A program made the position numbers and the translations under genes. The notes beneath the pieces were generated by a model. It was not told the origin of the DNA, did not search any database, and saw nothing but the letters and a program-made list of their open reading frames with translations. A stretch of 64,000 nt of DNA from Bacteroidales bacterium (GTDB lineage: Bacteria > Bacteroidota > Bacteroidia > Bacteroidales > P3), in assembly GCA_017542345.1 (NCBI GenBank), contig JAFXXI010000017.1:1-64000 (forward strand). The letters run 5' to 3'. Of this stretch, positions 7,614 to 15,996 are shown piece by piece (the stretch's first letter is position 1; every line of letters begins with the position of its first letter).

Positions 7614-9278
7614 ATGAAAAGACTGAAAATCACCATTCCACTGCTGCTCTGCCTCCTGAGCGCCACCGTGCATGCCCAGGGCATCCTCGGAGGGCATGTG
7701 ACAGGCAACGTGCAGGCTGACGCGCAGTTATGCCGCGCCGACAGCGTCATCGGAGCAGAAGCCGTAGAGGAAATCATGCGCATGAACGCCCGCGCCGACA
7801 TACTTTACACCAACGGCGACTTCAGCGCCGGCCTCCGCTTCGAGATGTACCAGAACCCCCTCCTCGGCTTCGACCCGCGTTACAAAGGACAGGGACTGGC
7901 CAACTACTTCGTGGCCTACAACACCAAACGCCTGAGCGTCACCGCCGGTAACTTCTACGAGCAGTTCGGCAGCGGCATGATACTCCGCACCTATGAGGAC
8001 CGCTACCTCGGACTCGACAACTCGCTTCTGGGCCTCAACCTGACCTTCCGCCCCTGGGACGGCGTCACCCTCAAGGCGCTGGCCGGCAAGCAGCGCTATT
8101 TCTGGGACTATGGCGAGGGCCTGGTGCGCGGCATCGACGGCGAGGTGAACTTCAACAGCATCATCAAATCGATGCAGGACAGCAAGTTCCGCGCCACCGT
8201 CGGCGCCGGATTCGTCAGCAAATACCAGCCCGACGAAACCATCACGCTCCTTGACGACCCCGAGTACAAACTGGTGCTGCCCAAAAACGTCGGCGCCGCC
8301 TCGGTGAGGGCCGACCTGGGCTACGGCGGATGGAGCCTGCAGGCCGAATATGCCCGCAAAGGACAGGACCCCTGGACATACAACGACTACATCTACCGTG
8401 AAGGTGAGGCTATTATGCTGAACCTGGGCTATTCGCAGCGCGGCTTCAGCGCTGGCATCCAAGCCAAACGCATCGACAACATGGGCTTCAAATCCATGCG
8501 CGGCGTGAGCGGTGAGATGCTGTTTATCAACTATCTGCCCGCCATCACGAAGAACCACACCTATGCCTTCCTCGCCATGTACCCTTATGCCACGCAGGTC
8601 AACGGCGAACAGGGTCTGCAGGGCGACGTGATGTGGAAAATCAAGAAAGGCACCCTGCTGGGTGGCAAATACGGCACCGACCTGCACATCAACAGCTCGG
8701 TGGTCACCGGACTGGTCACCGACAGCATCGGTGGACGCGGCACCGAGGGCTATACCGTCAAAGGCGGCGTGGGCGATCTCTACTACGGTGATGTATCGAT
8801 AGAGGTGTCGCGCAAACTGAGCAAAAGCGTCAAAGCGGCGCTGACCTACGCCTACCAGGTCTTCAACCCGAAGGTGGAAAACGAAATCGGCCCCCTGCAC
8901 CACAACAACATAGTGATTGCCGACGTGTCGTGGAAAGTCAACAAGAAACACTCCCTGCGTTTCGAGACCGAATGGTTGGGCAGCGACAGCCACTACGACG
9001 CCTCGGAACCCGCCCCCGACATGCGGGCCGGCGACTGGCTGATGGGCCTGGTGGAGTGGAATATCGGCACCCACTGGTTCGTCACGGCCAGCGACCAATA
9101 CGCCTACCGCGACGGCGTGGGCAACTACCCCAGCGTCAACGTCGGCTACACCCACGGCGCCACCCGCCTGCAACTGGGCTACGGCAAGCAGCGCAAAGGC
9201 ATCATCTGCATTGGCGGCGTCTGCCGTCCCGTGCCGGCCAGCAACGGTCTCACCTTCAGTTTAACCACTAGCTTCTGA
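7614..9278 (+). CDS. DUF6029 family outer-membrane/envelope protein
   Basis: A 554-residue exported protein. The ATG at 7614 begins a good signal peptide (KITIPLLLCLLSATVHAQ). The body is rich in alternating beta-strand patterns, for example GNFYEQFGSGMILRTYED and KQRYFWDYGEGLVRGIDGE, which I recognise as the DUF6029 family of Bacteroidetes; the ending LTFSLTTSF fits an outer-membrane barrel with a terminal Phe. Function unknown. The Omp28 lipoprotein gene starts 6 bp downstream, so the two are almost certainly co-expressed. Confidence 0.88.
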   Translation: MKRLKITIPLLLCLLSATVHAQGILGGHVTGNVQADAQLCRADSVIGAEAVEEIMRMNARADILYTNGDFSAGLRFEMYQNPLLGFDPRYKGQGLANYFVAYNTKRLSVTAGNFYEQFGSGMILRTYEDRYLGLDNSLLGLNLTFRPWDGVTLKALAGKQRYFWDYGEGLVRGIDGEVNFNSIIKSMQDSKFRATVGAGFVSKYQPDETITLLDDPEYKLVLPKNVGAASVRADLGYGGWSLQAEYARKGQDPWTYNDYIYREGEAIMLNLGYSQRGFSAGIQAKRIDNMGFKSMRGVSGEMLFINYLPAITKNHTYAFLAMYPYATQVNGEQGLQGDVMWKIKKGTLLGGKYGTDLHINSSVVTGLVTDSIGGRGTEGYTVKGGVGDLYYGDVSIEVSRKLSKSVKAALTYAYQVFNPKVENEIGPLHHNNIVIADVSWKVNKKHSLRFETEWLGSDSHYDASEPAPDMRAGDWLMGLVEWNIGTHWFVTASDQYAYRDGVGNYPSVNVGYTHGATRLQLGYGKQRKGIICIGGVCRPVPASNGLTFSLTTSF

Positions 9279-9284
9279 CGATTT

Positions 9285-10109
9285 ATGAAAAAGATATTGA
9301 TAGCATTGATGGGCGTGATGGGGTTGATGAGCCTGATGGGCTGCGACAAGATAGAGCCGGATGCAAATGGCCGCTATGCCGTCTTCGCCGGCAGCGCCGC
9401 CACCTGGACCGACGGCACCCCGATAGCCAACCCCGTGCAGCACGCCTATGTGGAGAAATACACCGGGCCGATATGCAACAACTGCCCCGATGCCGACCGC
9501 ACGCTGGAAGCCGCCCACACGCAATTTGGCGACACACTGGTGCTGGTATCGGTCAACTCCAAGGACAACACCCTCGGCGCCCCCGGTCCCGACAGTCCCG
9601 ACATGCGCACCGAAGACGGTGCCATCTGGGAGGATTTCTGGAACATCCAGAGTATCCCCGCGGCCTATATCAACCGCAGCGGGTCGGTCTACACCAGTTC
9701 GATGGCCGACATCAGCGCCGGCATCCGTGCCGCCATCAACGAAAGTCCGGTGGTAGCCTTGGAGGGGTCGGTGAGCGGCAGCTCAGAAATCAGCGTCGAC
9801 GTGAACCTACAGTTTATTCAAGCCTACACCAATCCGGTCACCCTGACCCTGGTGCTGACGCAGGACTCGCTCCGCTACTTCCAGATTGACGGCACCCAGC
9901 CGGTATACGACTATGTACACAACCACATGCTCCGCGACGTCATCACCGACGTGTGGGGTGCCGACATTGACTGCACCGGTGCCGTGGGCGAATGTCGCAA
10001 AGCCACCTTCCGCTTCACTCTGCCCGACGGAATGGAGTATTGGCATGTGGTGGCACTGGTGAGCGACAAAGAGAGCCGGCGTGTGCTGAACAGCGTACAA
10101 TGTAACTGA
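9285..10109 (+). CDS. Omp28-related outer-membrane lipoprotein
   Basis: A 274-residue lipoprotein. The signal peptide ends in a lipobox with Cys20 (SLMGC). VEKYTGPICNNCPDADRTLE carries the CxxC pair (Cys64, Cys67) typical of Omp28 proteins, which have a thioredoxin-like fold; NIQSIPAAYINRSG matches the cis-proline region. Family members are surface antigens of Porphyromonas and relatives with no firmly known activity. It sits between the DUF6029 gene and a MATE exporter (2-bp gap), in the same direction. Confidence 0.87.
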   Translation: MKKILIALMGVMGLMSLMGCDKIEPDANGRYAVFAGSAATWTDGTPIANPVQHAYVEKYTGPICNNCPDADRTLEAAHTQFGDTLVLVSVNSKDNTLGAPGPDSPDMRTEDGAIWEDFWNIQSIPAAYINRSGSVYTSSMADISAGIRAAINESPVVALEGSVSGSSEISVDVNLQFIQAYTNPVTLTLVLTQDSLRYFQIDGTQPVYDYVHNHMLRDVITDVWGADIDCTGAVGECRKATFRFTLPDGMEYWHVVALVSDKESRRVLNSVQCN

Positions 10110-10111
10110 AC

Positions 10112-11452
10112 ATGAATAAACGAATTCTGGGGCTGGCATTGCCCAACATCATCACCAACATCACCGTGCCGCTGCTCGGCATGGTAGATATGGCGATTGT
10201 GGGGCATCTTTCGGGCGACCACATCGGCGCCATAGCCATCGGCACCCAGATATTCAACCTCATCTACTGGAACTTCGGCTTCCTGCGCATGGGCACCAGC
10301 GGCTTCACGGCCCAGGCCTTCGGCGCCGAGCGGTGGGACGAGACCCTGAAGATACTCATCCGCGCCTGCGCCGTCGCACTGTCCATCGCCCTACTGCTCA
10401 TCGCCCTCCAATGGCCTATCTCGCTGGCGGTGCCCCATATCTTCGAAGGCAGCAACCATGTGCTCTCGCTGGCGCTGACCTACTTCTTCGTGCGCATCTG
10501 GGCCGCCCCCGCCACGCTGGGGCTCTACGCCATCAAAGGCTGGTTCATCGGCATGCAGGACTCGAAAACACCCATGTGGATTGCCATCGCCCTCAACTGC
10601 GTCAACATTCTGGCCTCGCTGCTTTTTGTTCTGGTGCTACATTGGGACATCTTTGGAGTGGCCCTGGGCACCGTTGTCGCCAACTATTCGGGGCTCACTC
10701 TTGGCATCATCTTCCTGCGCCGCCGTATGCACCGAGACCACAATCTCGCCTCCCTCAACATCAAACGCTCCACTCTGAAAGAAGCGTTGCACTGGAAAGA
10801 CATGATCCGCTTTTTCAAGGTCAACGGCGACATTTTCCTGCGCACACTCTGCCTCGCCACCGTGTTCACCTTCATCACCGCTGCCTCGTCGCACATCAGT
10901 GATGAGATATTGGCCGTCGACGCACTCCTGCTGCAATTTTTCACTCTCTTCAGCTATATCATGGACGGCTTCGCCTATGCCGGCGAGAGTCTTGTGGGTC
11001 GCCATATCGGAGCCCACCAGCAACGTCACCTGAAACTGGCCGTGCGCCTGCTTATCATTTGGGGACTGGCGCTGACGCTAGTATTCACCGGTCTCTATGC
11101 CGCTTTCGGCACCCAATTCCTCCATATCTTCACCGACAAGCAAGAGATCATCGCCGCCGCCGGAGAATACATGACCTGGGTGCTCGTCATCCCCATCTGC
11201 GGCTTTGCGGCATTTCTCTTCGATGGCATCTTCATCGGTGCCACAGCCACACGCACCATGCGCAACGCCATGTTCGTGGCCACAGCGGCCTTCTTTGCCG
11301 TCTACTATGGGCTGAAATACCATTACACCTCTACCCTCACGCCCCACACTTGGAACAACATTTTGTGGCTGGCCTTTATGGTCTTCCTCACCCTGCGCGG
11401 CCTGCTTCAGGCCCTGCGTGTGAGGAAAGACATCTACTCGCAAGCACAATGA
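10112..11452 (+). CDS. MATE family efflux transporter
   Basis: A 446-residue inner-membrane antiporter of the multidrug and toxin extrusion family, with about 12 membrane segments in two MatE repeats. Characteristic sequence includes the N-terminal LALPNIITNITVPLLGMVDMA and, in the second half, AVDALLLQFFTLFSYIMDGFAYAGES. It belongs to the DinF-like branch by appearance. Substrate unknown. Its stop overlaps the next start in an ATGA. Confidence 0.94.
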   Translation: MNKRILGLALPNIITNITVPLLGMVDMAIVGHLSGDHIGAIAIGTQIFNLIYWNFGFLRMGTSGFTAQAFGAERWDETLKILIRACAVALSIALLLIALQWPISLAVPHIFEGSNHVLSLALTYFFVRIWAAPATLGLYAIKGWFIGMQDSKTPMWIAIALNCVNILASLLFVLVLHWDIFGVALGTVVANYSGLTLGIIFLRRRMHRDHNLASLNIKRSTLKEALHWKDMIRFFKVNGDIFLRTLCLATVFTFITAASSHISDEILAVDALLLQFFTLFSYIMDGFAYAGESLVGRHIGAHQQRHLKLAVRLLIIWGLALTLVFTGLYAAFGTQFLHIFTDKQEIIAAAGEYMTWVLVIPICGFAAFLFDGIFIGATATRTMRNAMFVATAAFFAVYYGLKYHYTSTLTPHTWNNILWLAFMVFLTLRGLLQALRVRKDIYSQAQ

Positions 11453-13809
11453 AAAAACTGATGTTTATAATGTTGCTGATGGCTGCGCTGCCTGCCATGT
11501 CGCAGTATACCGGTTTCTACAAACAGGAGGGCAAGGTGATTGATGCCGAAACAGGGAAGCCGCTGCAGGGTGCTACCGTGACCAATCATAGAAGTAGAGT
11601 ACAAACTGACGAAGAAGGTCATTACACAATAGACTATCACACATACGATAGCGATCTGCGTATCTTCGTATCCCATCAGGGCTACATCACCGACACTTTC
11701 GGCTGTGCACCCAACATCATTCGTCTGCGCCCATTGCAGAAAGATTCTATCCAGAATTCCCAAGTTGCCAAGACTCCCAAGAAGCGGCCCACGGTAGCCG
11801 TGGTGCTCAGCGGGGGCGGGGCCAAGGGAGTGGCCCACATTGCGGCACTCCGCGCCATCGAAGAAGCAGGCATACCCATCGACATCGTTTGCGGCACCAG
11901 CATGGGCTCCCTTGTCGGCGGTCTCTACTGCATTGGCTACAGCACTGACTATCTCGACTCGTTGGTACGCACCCAGGATTGGACCGCGCTGCTCAGCGAC
12001 CGAACCGACCCTGCCGAACTCACCCTGCGTCAACGTCAGGAGCAAAACACCTATGCGCTCATTCGTGGACTCAATCTCAATGCACTCTACAGAAAGAATA
12101 ACCTTAATTCAGACAATTCAGTTCCCCAGCAGGGCGGACTTATTCGCGGGCGCAACCTCAACCGTCTCTTCCGGCGCCTCTGCGCGCAATACCTCGACTC
12201 CATATCCTTCGACAGTCTGCCGATACGCTTTGCCTGTGTCGCAACCGACCTTGTCACAAACAACGAGGTTGACTTCCACAGCGGATACCTCATCCAAGCC
12301 ATGCGCGCCTCGATGTCCATCCCGGGTGTCTTCACTCCGGTGCGGATGGGCGACAGTGTCCTCGTCGACGGAGGCCTAAGCAACAACTATCCAGCCGACC
12401 TCGCCCGCCGCATGGGGGCCGATATCATTATCGGCGTCACCGTACAGGGCGACCCACTTACTGCTAACGACATCCGCGACGCAACCACTGTACTCAGCCA
12501 GATTATCGACATCAATACCAAGCGGAAATACGACGACAACGTGGAGTTGAGCGACATCTTCATGAAGGTCGATGTCCACGGCTACAGCGCCGCGAGTTTC
12601 ACCTCATCCGCCATTGACACTCTCCTTCGGCGCGGTGCCGAGGAAGCTGCGCTTCATAGCGACGACCTGCTCGCCCTTAGCGCACGAATCAAAGGCTCCA
12701 CCCACACCGACACCACACAAAGGCCCTCTTCAGCCAATAGCGCCGACATCGGTTATACCCACACTCCCGCCAGTACTACGAAGGCCGCCCCCACAACACG
12801 CCCACAACCCACACGACATGTTGCGAACAATCCCATCGCCAGCGTCGGCTTCCGCTTTGACACCGAAGAGATGGGCGCCCTCATCGTAGGAGTGAAACTG
12901 CCCATCCACACCTTCATCCCCATGGGCATCGGAACCACCTTGCGACTGGGCAAGCAACTCGTAACCTCGGTCGAACACACCTTCCTGCCTCGCAGTTTCA
13001 CATCCCCCACCCTTTCCTACACATTTGGACGCCACGATCTTGATGTCTACAGCCACGGAGAACGCCGGTACAACGTCAAATACCGCCGCCATACGGCCGA
13101 TTTCTCCCCATACAACTTCCGCATCAAGAACCTCAGTATGCAGGCCGGCCTGCAGTGGGACTATTTCAACTTCTACGGTCAGCTGCTCTCCTCCATGTCC
13201 GACAGCATCCACTTGACCGACAACCATTACTTCGCCTATCACGCCACCGTTGACCTCAACACCGAGAACCACTGGTACTTCCCCTCCCAAGGTACACGGC
13301 TCCATCTTGCCATGGCCTACCGTACCGATAACCTCGTCGGCTACCGCGACGGCATCGGCATCACCGACATCAACTCCCACTGGCGCGTCAACCTCACGCC
13401 GCTACCCAACCTCACCGTACAGCCCATGCTCTACGGCCGCTTCGTGCTTTTCGACCGCGAAATACCGACACCCTACATCAACGCCATCGGTGGCGAATGG
13501 TTTGCACACAACCTCGACCAACTGATGCCCTTTGCTGGCATCGGCAACGTGGAGTATGTCGAACGGCTCCTTGTCGCGGCACAGTTGCAGCTACAACTGC
13601 ACATTATGAAGAACCACTACATCCTTATGCGTGCCGCCACGGCCATCCACAGCGACCAATTCAACGGGCTTTTCTCGGTGCCGTCAATTGTCGGCGCACA
13701 ACTTGGCTACAGCTACCACACCTTCTTCGGCCCCATCGACATGCGTCTCGGCTACAGCAACCACACGCGTGAAGCGTACTTCTTCATCAACCTCGGCCAC
13801 AGATTCTGA
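11449..13809 (+). CDS. Patatin-like phospholipase with Omp85-type C-terminal barrel (type Vd-like)
   Basis: A 786-residue outer-membrane protein. Order: signal peptide (1-18), a carboxypeptidase-regulatory-like beta domain (about 25-95, GKVIDAETGKPLQGATV), a patatin domain (about 113-400) and a C-terminal surface-antigen barrel ending in NLGHRF. The patatin catalytic parts are intact: oxyanion GGGAKG (122-127), nucleophile Ser151 in GTSMG and Asp307 in VDGG. This matches the PlpD/FplA plan, where the lipase is held or secreted by its own barrel, except for the extra N-terminal domain. The ATG at 11449 overlaps the MATE stop (ATGA). Substrate, probably phospholipid, is inferred from the family. 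Confidence 0.92.
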   Translation: MKKLMFIMLLMAALPAMSQYTGFYKQEGKVIDAETGKPLQGATVTNHRSRVQTDEEGHYTIDYHTYDSDLRIFVSHQGYITDTFGCAPNIIRLRPLQKDSIQNSQVAKTPKKRPTVAVVLSGGGAKGVAHIAALRAIEEAGIPIDIVCGTSMGSLVGGLYCIGYSTDYLDSLVRTQDWTALLSDRTDPAELTLRQRQEQNTYALIRGLNLNALYRKNNLNSDNSVPQQGGLIRGRNLNRLFRRLCAQYLDSISFDSLPIRFACVATDLVTNNEVDFHSGYLIQAMRASMSIPGVFTPVRMGDSVLVDGGLSNNYPADLARRMGADIIIGVTVQGDPLTANDIRDATTVLSQIIDINTKRKYDDNVELSDIFMKVDVHGYSAASFTSSAIDTLLRRGAEEAALHSDDLLALSARIKGSTHTDTTQRPSSANSADIGYTHTPASTTKAAPTTRPQPTRHVANNPIASVGFRFDTEEMGALIVGVKLPIHTFIPMGIGTTLRLGKQLVTSVEHTFLPRSFTSPTLSYTFGRHDLDVYSHGERRYNVKYRRHTADFSPYNFRIKNLSMQAGLQWDYFNFYGQLLSSMSDSIHLTDNHYFAYHATVDLNTENHWYFPSQGTRLHLAMAYRTDNLVGYRDGIGITDINSHWRVNLTPLPNLTVQPMLYGRFVLFDREIPTPYINAIGGEWFAHNLDQLMPFAGIGNVEYVERLLVAAQLQLQLHIMKNHYILMRAATAIHSDQFNGLFSVPSIVGAQLGYSYHTFFGPIDMRLGYSNHTREAYFFINLGHRF

Positions 13810-13828
13810 CCCTAATATCACGCCACAC

Positions 13829-14932
13829 ATGTCCATTCGACCCGCCACCCCTGCCGACATCGGCACTATAATGCAGATGTACGCCCATTCGCGCTCCCTT
13901 ATGCGTGCCGCGGGAAATCAGTGTCAGTGGGTCGGCTACCCCACCGAGGACGATGTGCGGGCCGACGTCGACAGTCATGTCTCATACTTCATCGAGCAAG
14001 ACAGCAAGCCTGCCGGCACCTTCGCCCTTGTACCCGGCATCGAACCCACCTACGGCGTCATCGCCCACGGCCGCTGGATTGACACCCGCACACCCTATGC
14101 CACCCTCCATCGGCTGGCCAAGACCCCAGAAGGATGCCATATTGCTGACACAGCCTTCTCATACTCCAAAGCACACTGCGACCACATGCGGGTCGACACC
14201 CATGCCGACAACACCGCCATGCGGGCCATCCTGGCAAAAGAGGGCTTCGTCCACTGCGGCACGGTCTTCATGGACGACGGTTCCCCGCGCCTTGCCTATG
14301 AATGGTGGCGCTACGACCAGGTTCCACAAGACCTTAAAGACTATGTCGAAAGCACCATCCTACCCCGCTACGACCACTTTGACACTGCCCACCGCCGCGA
14401 CCACGCCCGCCGGGTGATAGCACGTGCCATGATGCTACAGCCTACAGCGCTGGTCTACACCGCAGCCGCCATGCACGACCTCGGTCTCGCCGAGGGGCGC
14501 GAGCTGCATCACCTTGTCTCCGGGCGCATCATTCGCGCAACCGACAAGCTGCACCGCTGGTTCTCGGATGCCGAGATAGAACAGATTGCGCAGGCTGCCG
14601 AAGACCACCGTGCCTCCGCCACCACGCCGCCTCGCTCCGAGCTGGGCTGCATCATTGCGGAAGCCGACCGCGACGTGGAGCCCGAAACCATCGTGCGACG
14701 CACCGTGGAATACGGCCTGAGCCACTACCCCTCCCTCGACCGCGAAGGCCACTGGGCACGCACGTTGCAGCATCTGGATGAGAAATACTCTGCACACGGA
14801 TACATCAAACTATGGCTTCCCGACTCGCCCAACGCAGCGCCTCTGGAAGAACTACGCAGCCTGATTGCCGACACCGCACGTTTGCGCAACATGTTTAACA
14901 AAATAATGGAAACCTCATGGACATCGCACTAA
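13829..14932 (+). CDS. GNAT acetyltransferase - HD phosphohydrolase fusion protein
   Basis: A 367-residue cytoplasmic protein joining two enzymes. Residues 1-165 are a GNAT N-acetyltransferase (IRPATPADIGTIMQMY at the start; MRVDTHADNTAMRAILAKEGF is the acetyl-CoA/C-terminal block). Residues 175-330 are an HD metal-dependent phosphohydrolase with His188/His192, the His216-Asp217 pair in AAMHDLGL and His227/His228. Both halves look intact. Neither substrate is known. The start at 13829 gives the expected GNAT N-terminus; the frame open upstream is shadow. The end overlaps the DUF456 gene by 16 bp. Confidence 0.85.
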   Translation: MSIRPATPADIGTIMQMYAHSRSLMRAAGNQCQWVGYPTEDDVRADVDSHVSYFIEQDSKPAGTFALVPGIEPTYGVIAHGRWIDTRTPYATLHRLAKTPEGCHIADTAFSYSKAHCDHMRVDTHADNTAMRAILAKEGFVHCGTVFMDDGSPRLAYEWWRYDQVPQDLKDYVESTILPRYDHFDTAHRRDHARRVIARAMMLQPTALVYTAAAMHDLGLAEGRELHHLVSGRIIRATDKLHRWFSDAEIEQIAQAAEDHRASATTPPRSELGCIIAEADRDVEPETIVRRTVEYGLSHYPSLDREGHWARTLQHLDEKYSAHGYIKLWLPDSPNAAPLEELRSLIADTARLRNMFNKIMETSWTSH

Positions 14933-15408
14933 TCATCATAGCATTCATTTGCCTCGCCATCGGCATCGCCGGAGCCGTCATCCCGGGACTCCCCGGACCG
15001 CCCATCGGCTGGGCCGGACTTCTTCTGGCATTCCTCTCCCCTCTTGCCGACATCAGCACCCCCATGCTCATCGTCACCGCTCTTCTCGCCGCTGCCATCA
15101 CCGTCCTCGACTACGTCATTCCCTCCCTGGCAACCAAACGGTTCAAGGGCTCCAAATACGGCGTCTGGGGCTGCAACATCGGGCTCGTTATCTCTCTTCT
15201 TGGGCTTCCTTTCGGCCCGGGAGGGCTACTGGGCGTCGTCTTCTGGCCATTTGTCGGAGCCTTCGTGGGCGAATACATCAAGACGCACGAGACACACGAC
15301 TCGCTGCAAGCCGCCTTCGGCTCGTTCATCGGACTCCTCACCGGAACCCTACTCAAACTGGTCTATTGTATTGCGCTTCTCGTAGTGGTCATCGTGGCGC
15401 TATTCTAA
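14917..15408 (+). CDS. DUF456 domain-containing membrane protein
   Basis: A 163-residue protein with four to five membrane segments and glycine-rich turns (GAVIPGLPGPPIGWAG near the N-terminus, GPFVGAF-like repeats later), matching the small DUF456 family, for which no biochemical function is established. Its ATG lies within the 3' end of the GNAT-HD gene (16-bp overlap). It ends 6 bp from the convergent apt gene; no terminator hairpin is visible between them. Confidence 0.87.
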   Translation: MDIALIIIAFICLAIGIAGAVIPGLPGPPIGWAGLLLAFLSPLADISTPMLIVTALLAAAITVLDYVIPSLATKRFKGSKYGVWGCNIGLVISLLGLPFGPGGLLGVVFWPFVGAFVGEYIKTHETHDSLQAAFGSFIGLLTGTLLKLVYCIALLVVVIVALF

Positions 15409-15414
15409 ACGCCA

Positions 15415-15993
15415 CTACTCCACTCCTTCCAAACTCATCAGCGAACGGACGGGCGCCACTGACTCGAGCACCTTGCGGCCGCCTAGGGCGGGCAATTCAA
15501 CCAAGAACACAAACTCCTTAACAACCACGCGGCGACCCTCAATCACCTCGCCATTGAGAGCTTTGGCGATGCCCAGGGCTGTGCCACCGGTAGCCAGCAG
15601 GTCGTCGAACAGCGTCAACTCAATCCTGTCGTCTGTCACCGTGCAGGCTGCCAAGTCGCTGCGGCGGTAGAACACCTCGTCGCTGCCGTACTCCTTCTCG
15701 ATGCACACCTTCACCAAATCGCCCTCGGCATGCGGCAACTTGCCCTTCTTGCGGATGGGCACTATGGTGCCCACCTTCTGCGAAGAGCAGAGCAGCGGGG
15801 CGGCGAAGAGGAATCCACGAGCCTCGACGGTGGCAACATTGGGCGCCGTACAGCAGCGTTCAATCTCGCGTATAGCCTCGGCGAAGGCCTTCTTGTCCTG
15901 CAAGAATGGCAGCACATCGATAAAGTCAATCCCGGGCTTGGGAAAATCGGGATAATGCTTGATAACTTCTTCGAACATATCTTTATTCTTCAT
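15415..15993 (-). CDS. apt: Adenine phosphoribosyltransferase
   Basis: Salvages adenine by condensing it with PRPP to give AMP. The 192-residue protein has the family N-terminus YPDFPKPGIDFIDV and the PRPP-binding motif LFDDLLATGGTA (about 128-139), plus VEARGF and RKKGKLP. It is the last gene of a leftward group with the fatty acid transporter (4-bp gap) and the alkaline phosphatase. Confidence 0.9.
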   Translation of the reverse strand: MKNKDMFEEVIKHYPDFPKPGIDFIDVLPFLQDKKAFAEAIREIERCCTAPNVATVEARGFLFAAPLLCSSQKVGTIVPIRKKGKLPHAEGDLVKVCIEKEYGSDEVFYRRSDLAACTVTDDRIELTLFDDLLATGGTALGIAKALNGEVIEGRRVVVKEFVFLVELPALGGRKVLESVAPVRSLMSLEGVE

Positions 15994-15996
15994 TAT

